From positions 56,061 through 120,060 of the forward strand of contig JBBSDP010000007.1 of NCBI GenBank assembly GCA_038240605.1: a stretch of 64,000 nt of DNA, read 5' to 3'. Positions 50,436 to 59,948 of this stretch are shown here, piece by piece (positions within the stretch are counted from its first letter, which is position 1; the number at the start of each line of letters is the position of its first letter). Origin of the DNA: JBBSDP01 sp038240605 (lineage in GTDB: Bacteria > Planctomycetota > Phycisphaerae > Tepidisphaerales > Tepidisphaeraceae). Position numbers and translations under genes: made by a program. The notes below the pieces were generated by a model that worked only from the letters and a program-made list of their open reading frames with translations, had not been told where the DNA came from and made no database searches.

Positions 50436-52982
50436 ATGTGGAACGACACCGACACGCCCCAGGTCGATGATTTCGACGACGTACCGGCAGCCGTGGCCAG
50501 CCCCATTGCCTGGACCGACGGGCAGCTCGTCCGCCTCGAGAGCGAATGGCGTCAGGCACAGCGGGCGTTCGCGTACCACCCTAGCGTTGGCATCACCGCC
50601 CTGGAGGGCGACCCGCCGGTTGAATATCAGGTGGATTATAAGGTCCACACGCTGGTGTTGAATGAGGCGGGAGAGCTTCAATACGCGGATTCGGTTTCCG
50701 TACACGTCTGGATGCCGCCGGGCTTTCCGAACCAGCCGCCGCTGGTACGGCCGATGGCCTCGGTCTTCCATCCGAACATCGCTTACGAGGGCGTCTATTT
50801 TTCGACTCCCTGGCAGGCCGGAGAGTCGCTGGTGGAATTCATCCGGCGTGTCGGGGAGTACCTGGCTTATCGCGCATATGACCCGGAGGCGGTGGTCAAC
50901 CAAGCCGCTTACCAGTGGCTCGAGGAGAACTCGGGCATCCTCCCACTCGACGCTCGAGCAGACTTCTCGCCGACCGCCGGCGGCGAACCACTGGGCCGCA
51001 TTAGCCGTTTCGGAGCGGCAACGCTCGATCAGATCCGCAAGGCGATAGACGAGATGCGCCAGGCCCTGGTCTCCGAAGGCAGGCCCGCGACCGCGCAGGA
51101 CGTGCAGGCCTTCGCCGAGCATACCCGGTCGGCGCTGGGCGTCTTCCTGGAGGGGGACGTTCCCGATGAGCTCAGACAGAGCGCCAGCGAGTTCGACGAC
51201 TGGACGCGCGAGCTGCCCGCATCGGTACCGTCGTGGGAATACTTGCGCGGCCAGCGCGCTGCCGTGAAGGCCGTTCACTGGGCGGTGGCGGTCGTCGGTG
51301 ATACCCGTCCCCTGCTGCTGCGTGAGATGGAGGCGATCGAACGGCTCCTGACCTCGCCCCTATCCAGCAATGCTGCTGAAGCGGTTCGACAGTTGCCAAC
51401 GGCCGCCATCCTCCAGGAGCACCAGCTTAAGCTGCCGCCGCTGGTGCGAACTGCCCAGGAGCGGGCCGAATCGCTTCGTGCGCGGGTCGAAGCATTGTCG
51501 GCGCCCGCTCCCAATGCGAATGGGGTCCGCGAGGAAGGGGCCGTGGGTCGGCGCCTGCATGCGCAGATGGAAGAGCTGTCCCACGCGGTGCTGGAGGCAC
51601 AGCAGGCGGCGGCGGCGGCGATGTCCGAGTTCCGCCCCGTGCTGGGCCGTGCGCGCGCCGAGGCCCAGGCGCTGGAGAAAGTGGTTGGTTGGCGCGGCTA
51701 CATGGACACCTACGCGCAAGGCATCAACTTGGAGCGACGACTGAAGGTGTGGGGCGCGGCGGGCGTTCAAGCTTACTATCTGGAATCCGAAGCCGGGCAG
51801 TACGGACCGTTCCAGTATGAAGAAGCCCTGGAACTGGGTGGCACGCGCGTCGCGGTCCGAAATCTCCTACAGCAGACGATCGAGGTGTTCGACGCCGATT
51901 CCTACGCGTCCCTTGGGCGCGACCTGCGCGGTTCGATCACCGTGCCGCTCCGGCTGCCTGACTCAGAGGATGACACGTATCCGCAGAAGTTTGCGTTGAG
52001 CATGCGGTGCGACGATGCGCTCGTGCAGCTCGATTTCATCATTGAAAATACCGCTGAGTCACTGCAGCGCCTCCAGTCGAGCGATCCCGAGGCCGCGCTC
52101 TCGCGTTCGTGGTGCGGGCAAATCGTGGGCGTCCTGGCGGCGCCGTCGGCAAACCGGGCGATTCACGAGGAGCACCGGCGTTCCCGCCATCGCTGGAAAT
52201 CGCTCGTTGTCGATCTGACTGCCCTGTCGCGCTTCAAGGAGCGTCTGGCGACGTACCACCTGATCGCGCGCATGGCGGAGAATGTTCCCCAGTTGCTGGC
52301 GGCGCTTCAGGAGGAGAAAAAACAGCTCAAGGAATCGACGAAGCGAAGCGCCGAGATCGCCGCCAAATGCGGCCGTGATGTCGAGAACGACCGATTGGTG
52401 ATCCCGCCCAAGCTCGCCAAGCCCTACGCGGATGAAATGGCGTTTCGCAAGAAGACGCAGCATGCGATTCAGCACATCCAGAAACGGCTGACGGTGGTGG
52501 CGGAATGGACGCGCGAGCGAGTCGGGTCACAACGGCTGGTTGGCCGTCCGGAGTTGCCATCGCTGCACCTTTTGCCCGGCCTGCCCGAGGCGCTGGCCGC
52601 CATGGCCGATGCGATGTCCGACGAATGGATGACGGAGCAGGTGGCGATCCTGGAAGAGCTCCTGAATACTCCCATCCCACTGAAGATCCAACCGGCGCCG
52701 GTTCGTCGCGTTGTCGCGCGACCTTCGGCTCCGTCGTCCTCGCCGCCCGCCGCCGAAACCCATCCGGTGGCCCAAGCGGTACAATCCACAGGTGCGGAGG
52801 TCGATGGGCGGCCGATCGCGGAACCGGTCACCGAGGTAGCGAGGCACCAGCCCTATTCCGAGCCCGCGGTGGATGATGACGACGAGCTATTCGTCAACGA
52901 TGGACCGGCTAGCGCTGAACACGATCACGAAGACGACGACTTGCTGATCTTCGAAGACGAGCCCCCCGCGCCGTCAGCCTGA
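50436..52982 (+). CDS. Large protein with N-terminal E2/UBC-like domain, catalytic Cys absent
   Basis: Residues about 29-168 look like a ubiquitin-conjugating E2 (UBC) fold: an N-terminal helix LVRLESEWRQAQRAFAYHP, strands, then PPGFPNQPP at 94-102 and FHPNI at 111-115, and closing helices SLVEFIRRVGEYLAY and EAVVNQAAYQWLEE. In an active E2 the cysteine follows HPN by about eight residues; here the equivalent stretch is EGVYFSTPW, with no cysteine. The remaining 680 residues are helical with coiled coils (about 310-420 and 590-650) and an acidic tail. It might be a UEV-like non-catalytic E2 or a binding domain. No E1, JAB or ubiquitin-like gene is nearby. Function unknown. Confidence 0.6.
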   Translation: MWNDTDTPQVDDFDDVPAAVASPIAWTDGQLVRLESEWRQAQRAFAYHPSVGITALEGDPPVEYQVDYKVHTLVLNEAGELQYADSVSVHVWMPPGFPNQPPLVRPMASVFHPNIAYEGVYFSTPWQAGESLVEFIRRVGEYLAYRAYDPEAVVNQAAYQWLEENSGILPLDARADFSPTAGGEPLGRISRFGAATLDQIRKAIDEMRQALVSEGRPATAQDVQAFAEHTRSALGVFLEGDVPDELRQSASEFDDWTRELPASVPSWEYLRGQRAAVKAVHWAVAVVGDTRPLLLREMEAIERLLTSPLSSNAAEAVRQLPTAAILQEHQLKLPPLVRTAQERAESLRARVEALSAPAPNANGVREEGAVGRRLHAQMEELSHAVLEAQQAAAAAMSEFRPVLGRARAEAQALEKVVGWRGYMDTYAQGINLERRLKVWGAAGVQAYYLESEAGQYGPFQYEEALELGGTRVAVRNLLQQTIEVFDADSYASLGRDLRGSITVPLRLPDSEDDTYPQKFALSMRCDDALVQLDFIIENTAESLQRLQSSDPEAALSRSWCGQIVGVLAAPSANRAIHEEHRRSRHRWKSLVVDLTALSRFKERLATYHLIARMAENVPQLLAALQEEKKQLKESTKRSAEIAAKCGRDVENDRLVIPPKLAKPYADEMAFRKKTQHAIQHIQKRLTVVAEWTRERVGSQRLVGRPELPSLHLLPGLPEALAAMADAMSDEWMTEQVAILEELLNTPIPLKIQPAPVRRVVARPSAPSSSPPAAETHPVAQAVQSTGAEVDGRPIAEPVTEVARHQPYSEPAVDDDDELFVNDGPASAEHDHEDDDLLIFEDEPPAPSA

Positions 52983-52991
52983 CGCGCCGTG

Positions 52992-53693
52992 CTATTTGGC
53001 GGCGGCATCAGCTGAAGTATCGGAGGCAGGTTGCTCAGGCGCCTCAGGGGGTGGCTCGGGAGCGCCACCCTGGTGACCATGCGTTCGCCGTCGTCGCTGG
53101 CTGATCAACCACCAGGCGGCGACAGCCACGACCAACGTCACAGCGCCCACGAGCGTCCACCGCTTCACGGCGTGAACGTGACCCTGGAGCTTTTCCATCT
53201 GGTTGCCGAACCAGTACCCCAGCAACATGAACAACCCGCCGCTGACGATCGCGGCCAGGCCGTCGGCGATCAGGAATTTCCAGAATGGAAACCGGATGGC
53301 GCCAGCGCAGACGACCATGGCCCCGCGGATGCCGGCGAACAACCGGCCGACCGCGACGACCCACACGCCGTGCTTGTCGAATCGCCTCTCGACCGCCTCC
53401 AACCGCTCGCGCGTGACGTGCCTTCCGATCACCGGGACGCGCGTGATCTCCATGCCGAACGCCTTGCCGAGGTGGTAGAGGACGCAATCGCCCCCGATGA
53501 TGCCGAGCCACGCGCAAACCGCGGCGACCACCGGATGCATCCGGCCCGTGGCGATCATCGCGCCCGCGGTGATCAGGGGAATATCTTCGGGGAGCGGAAG
53601 GCCCAGGCCGCACGCGAACAGCAGCCCGAAAAGAACCGGAGGGCCGCCGTTCTGTATCCAGTGATTGACCTGCTGCGGATCCGGAAGGTGCAT
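52992..53693 (-). CDS. DedA family membrane protein
   Basis: A 233-residue membrane protein with the DedA/SNARE-associated signature: LPLPEDIPLITAGAM near residue 35, GIIGGDCVLYHLGKAFG (about 65-81) and the RLFAGIRGAMVVCAGAIRFPFWKFLI region (about 117-142). There are four to five hydrophobic helices and a Pro/Glu/Ala-rich C-terminal tail (about 205-233). DedA proteins move phospholipids or undecaprenyl phosphate across the membrane. It is convergent with the preceding UBC-like gene with only 9 bases between. Confidence 0.93.
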   Translation of the reverse strand: MHLPDPQQVNHWIQNGGPPVLFGLLFACGLGLPLPEDIPLITAGAMIATGRMHPVVAAVCAWLGIIGGDCVLYHLGKAFGMEITRVPVIGRHVTRERLEAVERRFDKHGVWVVAVGRLFAGIRGAMVVCAGAIRFPFWKFLIADGLAAIVSGGLFMLLGYWFGNQMEKLQGHVHAVKRWTLVGAVTLVVAVAAWWLISQRRRRTHGHQGGAPEPPPEAPEQPASDTSADAAAK

Positions 53694-53706
53694 GTCGGTC
53701 CCGACG

Positions 53707-54144
53707 TCAGATGTAGTACATCTCTTCCTGGAGGGAGGCCGCCCGGTTCGCGTGCTCGAGGAGCTGTTCGAGGCTCATCTCATCGAGCACGACATCGGTC
53801 GCATCCGTCAATTTTTCATTGACGACGTGCACTGCGACCTCGCCGGGTGAACTATCGTCGCCACGTCGGCCCTGCTTCTGGGCCAGGCGGCCTTCGAGTC
53901 GCCGCACGATATCACCCACTCGGATGTGGCGCGGCGCGCGGGCGAGCCGATAACCGCCATCGCGCCCCACCTTGCTCTCGAGAAATCCGCCGCGGCGAAG
54001 AGTGAGGAGGATCGCCTCGAGGAACTTGTTGGGGAGCGTTTCCTGCTGCGCCAGATCGCGCGATTGCACGAACCCGTGCGGCCAAAGCCGCGCGAGTTGC
54101 ACGACGGCTCGCACGCCGTACTCAGTTTGCTTGGACAATCGCAA
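53707..54144 (-). CDS. Rrf2 family transcriptional regulator without cluster cysteines
   Basis: An Rrf2-type winged-helix regulator: MRLSKQTEYGVRAVVQLARL is the family start, followed by the recognition helix region LPNKFLEAILLTLRRGGFLESKVGRDGGYRLAR. The three cysteines that bind a [2Fe-2S] cluster in IscR and RsrR are absent; no cysteine occurs in the protein. It probably represses genes in response to another signal. It lies 13 bases upstream of dedA on the same strand, so the two could form an operon. Confidence 0.9.
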   Translation of the reverse strand: MRLSKQTEYGVRAVVQLARLWPHGFVQSRDLAQQETLPNKFLEAILLTLRRGGFLESKVGRDGGYRLARAPRHIRVGDIVRRLEGRLAQKQGRRGDDSSPGEVAVHVVNEKLTDATDVVLDEMSLEQLLEHANRAASLQEEMYYI

Positions 54145-54272
54145 TGCGTTCTCCCACGAAAGGCCGGGGCATGGTAAGGACCGCGCGCAGGTCGGTCAAA
54201 CTCAGCGGCCAAGGCGTCGCGGCGCGGGCGACAGCGGGAAAGAGACGCTGGCGTGCGTGTGAATTCACCGAT

Positions 54273-56933
54273 CTATTTCGAATCCGTCGGCGGCAAAGCA
54301 GGGCCGGCGGGTTCAGTGGCGGCCGGCTGGCTGGCGGCGGGCCCTTCCGTCGGTTTGGTCGTGGGTTGGATAACCGGGTGCTTCAGCGCATCGAGCACCG
54401 CGGCGGCGAATCGCTTCACCGCGGGATCGGGGTCGCCCTGTGCGACGGCGGACGCCTCGTTTTGCTGGACCTCGGGATGTTCGCCGCGCAGCGCGGCGAG
54501 CCCCAGGAGACGCGCGCGCCAATCCTGCGACGCGATCATCTCGCGGATCTTCGCCTCGCGTCCTTCCAGGCCAGGCAGCGCGGCCAGCAGGTAGTCGGCC
54601 CACAGCGCAACCTCGGGCAACGCGTCTCCACGACAAGCGGCGATCCGCTTTGCCAGGTCTGCGGTCGCGGCGCGCGCCGACTCGTCCATCTCCTTCTGTA
54701 GCATGGCGACGTGATGGGCGAGCAGCGTCATCGCCTGGAACTTGTCGGCGGGCGATCCGTTTGTGAGGGCTTCCTCTACTTTTTTCTGAGCGATCGGCGA
54801 CCGGAAATCGATCGGCAGTCGGACGAAATTCTTGGAGAATTGAACGCCGCTCCCGCCCGGTCCGATGGAGAGACCGCCGGCCAGCGGCACCGGATTGGTG
54901 ATCACCGTTCCGGTGACGATGACGGACCCGTTGGGGGATTGCCGCATGGCCTCGGCAAGATCTCCCTGGTCAAAGCGAACGATCTGGGTAGCGGTGGCGC
55001 CCGGCCGCAGCACGGTGACGTTGGCGATGCGGTCATATACGACTCCCTGGGACGCCTCAGTCACGATCCCCCGGAGCTGGGCGTTGAACCAGAGGTGCGG
55101 CTGCAAAATGCCATTGGGACCGATGAACAAATCGCGGCCCCCTACATTCTTCAATGAGACGCGAACGAAGAGCGGCTCGCCGAAATGAATGGACGTCTTG
55201 AGCGGCTCGGCGCGCAGCAGGTAAAAGTGCTGCGTTGGTTCGAGGACGCCCAGCCAGTCCTTCGGAAACTTCTCCAGCTCGGCGCGGATCGCATCCACAT
55301 CAGGGCTTTGCACCGTGGGCTGGAGCGGCGTTGCCAACGGGCGTGTTGCGGGCGTTGCGGGAAGCGTCGTGCCTGTAGTTTGGCTCGCGGCGGTCGGCTC
55401 GGTGGACGCGGGCTGAGTCGTTGCCGGCTGGCTAGCAGGCGTCGCCACACCCAATCCCTCCCGGAGGACGGCGCCCAGCAGGCCGATCGGGTTGTCCGAC
55501 AAAAGCTTTGCTTTGGCGGCCGCGAAATGTTCGAGCTCCGCTTCGTCCTTGATGTCCTTATTCAAGCGGATGATGCCCAGCGCGGCCAACGGATCGTGCT
55601 CGGCGACCGGCTCCAGGGCCGCTCGTGCTTCAGCGGCGCGCCCGGCCGCCAGGTCTTGCCACCCCTGCACGCGGCGCAGGGTCACGTCCTCGGCCGGCAA
55701 CAGGGCCTTTAGCGCCTTGATCCACGGCGTTGCCGCGTCGGGCTGCTGGTCGTAATAGACTTCGAACCATGCCAGGTTATCCAGCGCCCAGACGAACGCA
55801 TCGTGAAGCTCGGGCCGGTCGTGGGCCTTAAGCGACTCGATAGCCGCGGACGGGTCGGGCGCATCGACGACGCCCGCCTGTGTAGCGGCGCCCGCGTTCT
55901 TTCCCAGGATCTGATCGTTCACGACGGCCAGGCGCCGCACGAACGCGTCCTTAGCCAGCCCCAAGTTCTGGCTGAGCGCCACCTGCTGGCCCGCGCCGCG
56001 GTCCAGCGTGAGTTTCAGGAACCAGAAATCCGGATCGTCCGGCTGCACCTGCAGCAGCCGTCCGACGACTGAAGCGGCCGCCTGGGTTTCGCCCGCGATG
56101 TAAAGTTCGGCGGCGCACTCAACGGCCAGGTTGTGCGACGGCGCGCGCGCGATCCGGTTGTCGAGGTTCAAGGCGGTCGCGTACCAGTCGAGCGACTCGC
56201 GAGCCAGCCCATTCGATGCCAGGATGTGGGCGAGCTCCGCAACGCGTTGGGGTTGAGCCGGGTTCGCCTGGAGTAGCGCGAGCAGGGAATGGACGCGCGC
56301 CGGCGCGGCAGCCTGCTTTCCGACCAGTTCGTACTCCCATCCGAGCACTTCCGGGAGCGGATAGAGCTTCTTGGCGCGGGCCGTCATCTCGATCGCTTCA
56401 TCCTTGGATCGGTCGGTCAGCAGCGCCACGCATTCGGCGCCAACGTGAGCGCGCACCTCTTCGGGTACCTGCGCCTTGTCCAGGAGCGCGCGGAGATATG
56501 CGAGCTTTCCGTCGGCGGTTTCGATCTTGGCGGCGTACAGGTCGATCAATTCCTGCTGCGCCTCGCGATCGTCGGGAACCAGTTTGCGATAGGCCAGCCA
56601 GGCACCGATCTGGCCGTCGAGGTCCTGAAGTTGAGCGGCCGCGCTCGCCTGCAACCGCGGGTAGCGCGGTTCCTGCGGGTTCACCCGGCCGGCCGCCTCC
56701 AGCAACACCGACGATTCCCGAAACGCGGGTTCACCGAGGCCGCCACTGCGCACGGTTTGACTTGCCAGGTCGGCCAGATGTTCAGCGAGGCTGATGCGTG
56801 CTTCGCTCTGCTCGGCGGCCGTGGGGACCGCGCCGGCAGCAGCGCCCGGCGACAATCGCGAAACCCCGGAAACCGCCAGGGCGATAACGACGACCGTGAA
56901 CCACGACCGACTCCGATGCGGCAGGCATCCCAT
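54273..56933 (-). CDS. Large secreted TPR protein
   Basis: From the ATG at 56933 the product is 886 residues. A signal/anchor (SWFTVVVIALAVSGVSRL, about 11-28) is followed by about 450 residues of TPR-like helices (for example QPQRVAELAHILASNGLARESLDWYATALNLDNR). A Pro/Thr-rich linker (about 500-535) precedes a beta-rich region (about 555-705, with VRVSLKNVGGRDLFIGPNG), and a helical tail ends in Pro/Thr/Ala repeats. No enzyme motif is visible. It is last in a four-gene minus-strand operon of membrane and TPR proteins and is probably a periplasmic scaffold. Confidence 0.72.
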   Translation of the reverse strand: MGCLPHRSRSWFTVVVIALAVSGVSRLSPGAAAGAVPTAAEQSEARISLAEHLADLASQTVRSGGLGEPAFRESSVLLEAAGRVNPQEPRYPRLQASAAAQLQDLDGQIGAWLAYRKLVPDDREAQQELIDLYAAKIETADGKLAYLRALLDKAQVPEEVRAHVGAECVALLTDRSKDEAIEMTARAKKLYPLPEVLGWEYELVGKQAAAPARVHSLLALLQANPAQPQRVAELAHILASNGLARESLDWYATALNLDNRIARAPSHNLAVECAAELYIAGETQAAASVVGRLLQVQPDDPDFWFLKLTLDRGAGQQVALSQNLGLAKDAFVRRLAVVNDQILGKNAGAATQAGVVDAPDPSAAIESLKAHDRPELHDAFVWALDNLAWFEVYYDQQPDAATPWIKALKALLPAEDVTLRRVQGWQDLAAGRAAEARAALEPVAEHDPLAALGIIRLNKDIKDEAELEHFAAAKAKLLSDNPIGLLGAVLREGLGVATPASQPATTQPASTEPTAASQTTGTTLPATPATRPLATPLQPTVQSPDVDAIRAELEKFPKDWLGVLEPTQHFYLLRAEPLKTSIHFGEPLFVRVSLKNVGGRDLFIGPNGILQPHLWFNAQLRGIVTEASQGVVYDRIANVTVLRPGATATQIVRFDQGDLAEAMRQSPNGSVIVTGTVITNPVPLAGGLSIGPGGSGVQFSKNFVRLPIDFRSPIAQKKVEEALTNGSPADKFQAMTLLAHHVAMLQKEMDESARAATADLAKRIAACRGDALPEVALWADYLLAALPGLEGREAKIREMIASQDWRARLLGLAALRGEHPEVQQNEASAVAQGDPDPAVKRFAAAVLDALKHPVIQPTTKPTEGPAASQPAATEPAGPALPPTDSK

Positions 56934-56959
56934 TGAACGCGTCCTTGTAAGTCTTCTTA

Positions 56960-57268
56960 TTACCGGGCGGCCAGCCCCAGGGCGGCAGCGCTGACACAGG
57001 CAAGTACCGCGGCCACCGAACAGGCCAGCCGCAAACCGTCGTCGAGCGAGCGGCGCGGGTAGAGCCGGCCGATGACCATCGTGAGCACGAGCACCTGCGC
57101 CGCGGCGATGACGGCGATCACGCCGCTGCGAACGGCCCACAGCATGACGTCGGGCCGCGCCGACTGCCAGTCCGCGACCCAGTCGGGCGCGTCTTGCCAG
57201 ACGAGCAATGCTCCGCTCAGAAGCACGATCGCCGACACCAGTCCGATCCAGGCCCACATCAATCGCAT
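56960..57268 (-). CDS. Small membrane protein in the TPR operon
   Basis: A 102-residue protein with an N-terminal helix (WAWIGLVSAIVLLSGALLVW), a second (MLWAVRSGVIAVIAAAQVLVLTMVIG) and a third near the C-terminus (CSVAAVLACVSAAALGLAA). No family is recognised. It lies between two TPR genes on the same strand with 26 and 67 bases of spacing, so it is likely a membrane subunit of the same complex. Confidence 0.75.
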   Translation of the reverse strand: MRLMWAWIGLVSAIVLLSGALLVWQDAPDWVADWQSARPDVMLWAVRSGVIAVIAAAQVLVLTMVIGRLYPRRSLDDGLRLACSVAAVLACVSAAALGLAAR

Positions 57269-57335
57269 ACGACCTCCGTGTCACCGCGGCAGGACTGGAA
57301 TCTCACGTTCACGATCTGCACGACCCGTTGATCGC

Positions 57336-58142
57336 TCATTCCTTCGGCGCGTCCGTTCGCCACAACTCCCATAGCATCGGCCGGTCGGTGCAGAGTTTCT
57401 GGACGTCACCGATCAGCTCGACCCGGCTCCTCAGCCACTTCAACCAATCCTCTCGGCCCACCCGGCCAGCAGCAAGGCCAAGCAATGCCTGGGCGCGGGC
57501 TGCGGCAGGCGCCGGCATGAGCTCGGCCAACTGCACCTTGCCGGCGATCTGGTCGAACATGTGGGGCCACGCGCCGATTCGAGCGTTGTAATCCAGCTGG
57601 AGGAGCAACAGGTGCAGGACCTCGCTCAGGGACAGCCGTTGAGCGTACAGTCCGTTCATCGCATCCCACGCCCCGCCGACCTCATTCATTTCCAGCAACG
57701 CGTCGGCGAGCATCAGGCGGCATGGCTTATTCCGTTGCCGCACCGACCCTGGCCGGTGACCGAGCACAGCGCGGCACAGAAGCGCTGATTCCTTCCATTG
57801 CCGCTGGGCGTGACGCAGCTGAGCCAGGTACTCCAGCGTCTGAAGCTTCACGTTTCGAAAAACTGAAAAGGCGCGCACCGCTTCGTCGATCTGCTGTTCG
57901 GCCTCTTCGAATTGGCCCGCGGCAATCAGGGACGGCGAGGCCGCCGCCAGACGTGAACCGCGCGCGCTGGCCACGTTGACGCTGACCCAGATCCCGCCCA
58001 CAACCGCGAGCAGGATCAGACGAGGGCCCTGCGGCCCGATCAGCAGGCATGCCAGGAGCGCGGCGATCAGGATGCCCTTGAGGATCAACCCCAGGGTCAG
58101 GTCTCGTCTCGCTCGGTATATGGCCGCTTCGGCGGTAATCAT
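57336..58142 (-). CDS. TPR-like membrane protein (second of operon)
   Basis: The ATG at 58142 gives 268 residues. Two hydrophobic helices at the N-terminus (about 19-60, ILKGILIAALLACLLIG and LILLAVVGGIWVSVNVA) are followed by TPR-like helices (QFEEAEQQIDEAVRAFSVFRNVKLQTLEYLAQLRHAQRQWKESALLCRAVLG, about 70-120). The rest continues as helical repeats. It resembles the next gene upstream in plan (TM pair then TPRs), suggesting duplicated components. No specific function is recognised. Confidence 0.75.
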   Translation of the reverse strand: MITAEAAIYRARRDLTLGLILKGILIAALLACLLIGPQGPRLILLAVVGGIWVSVNVASARGSRLAAASPSLIAAGQFEEAEQQIDEAVRAFSVFRNVKLQTLEYLAQLRHAQRQWKESALLCRAVLGHRPGSVRQRNKPCRLMLADALLEMNEVGGAWDAMNGLYAQRLSLSEVLHLLLLQLDYNARIGAWPHMFDQIAGKVQLAELMPAPAAARAQALLGLAAGRVGREDWLKWLRSRVELIGDVQKLCTDRPMLWELWRTDAPKE

Positions 58143-58155
58143 AAAAAATTGCGCC

Positions 58156-59046
58156 TCAGAGCGCCTCGGCTGGGGCGGGAGCCGGAGTATAGCGGCCCAC
58201 CAGCTTTTCCAGCTCGGGGTAACGCCGTAGCAGTTCCATGGATGGAGCGAGACAGGTCGCGCGGGAGAATGCCAGCGCCGCCTCCTCGCGTCGATCCAGC
58301 AAGTCGTACGCGCGGGCAACCAGGGCGTAGGCATCGGCCGCGCGATGTCCAAGCTGCTCGCGCAAGATCGGAAGGTTGTCGTTGAAAAGCGCGATCGCGT
58401 CCTCCGGGTGACCAGTCTTGACGTCTCGGTAGATCTGGACGAGCGCCAGGCCGGCCGAATCGCCGCCCGCGGTCAGACGGCGGAGCTCACTGATGGCGCG
58501 GTCGGCGTCGAAGAGATGATCCTCGCGGAGCATGGCCAGCGTCCGGCCGAGACGCAGCCCATACGCGGTCGCGGGGTCGACCAGGTCGTTATCGATGAGG
58601 TAGGTATTGACGGCGACCGCATCGGTGAAGCGGTGGAATCGGCCCAGCAGGATGCCCAGGTAAATCAACCCCTGGCTGCGCAGGCGGGCGCTTCGGGCCG
58701 GTCGGGACAGAAACGCCTGCAGCATCAGCAGCGCCTGCGGCCAGCGACGCAACTGGATCAGTTCGCCGACTGCCTCCACCTGTTGTTGCTCATCTCGCAG
58801 GGCGCGGACCGCGAACGCGCTCCAGACTGGCAGCCCGGCCAGCACGAACAACATGAGCACGACGGAAAAGACCTGCATGATCCGCGCCGAGCCGAGCGAA
58901 TCATCACGGCCAAGACTGCTAAAAAAGAGTACCAGGATGAAGCCGACTAACGCATAGCCGCCCCACGCGAAACGCGGGCGCGGCTCGCTGCTTTCCAGCA
59001 GGAGGGGCACGTTCAGGGCATCGTTGGGCGGCGGTGTCAAGTCCAT
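58156..59046 (-). CDS. TPR-like membrane protein (first of operon)
   Basis: The ATG at 59046 gives 296 residues. Two hydrophobic helices lie at about 28-80 (YALVGFILVLFFSSLG and IMQVFSVVLMLFVLAGLPVWSAFAV), followed by TPR-like helices (EAVGELIQLRRWPQALLMLQAF, and SAGLALVQIYRDVKTGHPEDAIALFNDNL). The region ends with AADAYALVARAYDLLDRREEAALAFSRAT. It is followed 13 bases later by a similar gene. The family is unrecognised; the four-gene cluster is conserved in direction and likely works as a unit. Confidence 0.75.
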   Translation of the reverse strand: MDLTPPPNDALNVPLLLESSEPRPRFAWGGYALVGFILVLFFSSLGRDDSLGSARIMQVFSVVLMLFVLAGLPVWSAFAVRALRDEQQQVEAVGELIQLRRWPQALLMLQAFLSRPARSARLRSQGLIYLGILLGRFHRFTDAVAVNTYLIDNDLVDPATAYGLRLGRTLAMLREDHLFDADRAISELRRLTAGGDSAGLALVQIYRDVKTGHPEDAIALFNDNLPILREQLGHRAADAYALVARAYDLLDRREEAALAFSRATCLAPSMELLRRYPELEKLVGRYTPAPAPAEAL

Positions 59047-59284
59047 GCGGTTTGCCTGTTCGAACCTAGACGCAACAACTGATTGTGCGGGACGGGGAGG
59101 AAAAAATCGATACATGTAGCGCGAATTGTCCGTCAAGCTTGCGGGCCATCCGCCGAGCCCCCTTGAAACCGAAACAAATCCGCCAACAAAATAGTTGTTA
59201 AATAATATATGGAAAGTTGTAGAATTGCTTATGTTAGGTCGATGTTTGGTATTGCTGACACGATGAAAACCAGGAGGACTACGG

Positions 59285-59786
59285 ATGAATCGGACGATTT
59301 CCGCATCGACACCAAATGTTTTGGAATTCATCACACATCAGCCGGCTCCCGCCAAGGTGGAGCGACTGTTGAAAATGGAATCCTTCGTGCTTGCATTGCC
59401 CAAAACGGTGCGGCATGGCTGGCGGCGCCGATTGATCAAATTGAGACAGGAATTGGAACGAACGGCCTGTTCGGCGTCCTGGATCGATCACTGCTGGGAA
59501 CAAGGTGAGACGTATCCCCCCCAAGCCGACAATACACCCATGCGCGCTTGCGACTGCGAGCGGTGCAAGAAGGACGGCAAGCTTTGGCCGGCGTATTACC
59601 ACTTCTCCACGCCGATTCGGCGAAATCGCCGGATTCATTTCCTACGAATGCCACATCGAATCGCTCTCGGCCTGGGAGGCGGCTCAGCTCCCTTCGTCGC
59701 CAACGGGACTGACAATGAGAATCATCCGCGAGGGGCGTATCACCGTTCGCGGAAACCGATGCCGTCTCGGGCGGAGCCGCAAATAA
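59285..59786 (+). pseudogene. Unknown gene, apparently frameshifted
   Basis: An ATG at 59285 begins a frame reading MNRTISASTPNVLEFI and later CDCERCKKDGKLWPAYYHF, with a CxCxxC motif, up to about 59615. After that the frame degrades into Arg-rich sequence (ending at 59827), while the next frame becomes protein-like: RFGEIAGFISYECHIES, WEAAQLPSSPTG and EGRITVRGNRCRLG, ending at 59786. A single-base shift near 59610-59625 would join them into one protein of about 165 residues. I recognise no family. The surrounding 1 kb has lower GC than the rest of the window. Confidence 0.4.
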
Positions 59787-59948
59787 GAAAAATACGGCTG
59801 CGAAAAGCGCGAAGATCTAAAACTTGAAATCGCAGTCGCTCATCTCTCTGATAACACGGGGTTTATGGATTCGACGAATTAGCTGAACGTCACCAATGTC
59901 GGGAAATGGCCATAGGCAGCGCACCTATGTATAGAGGACCCATACAAA

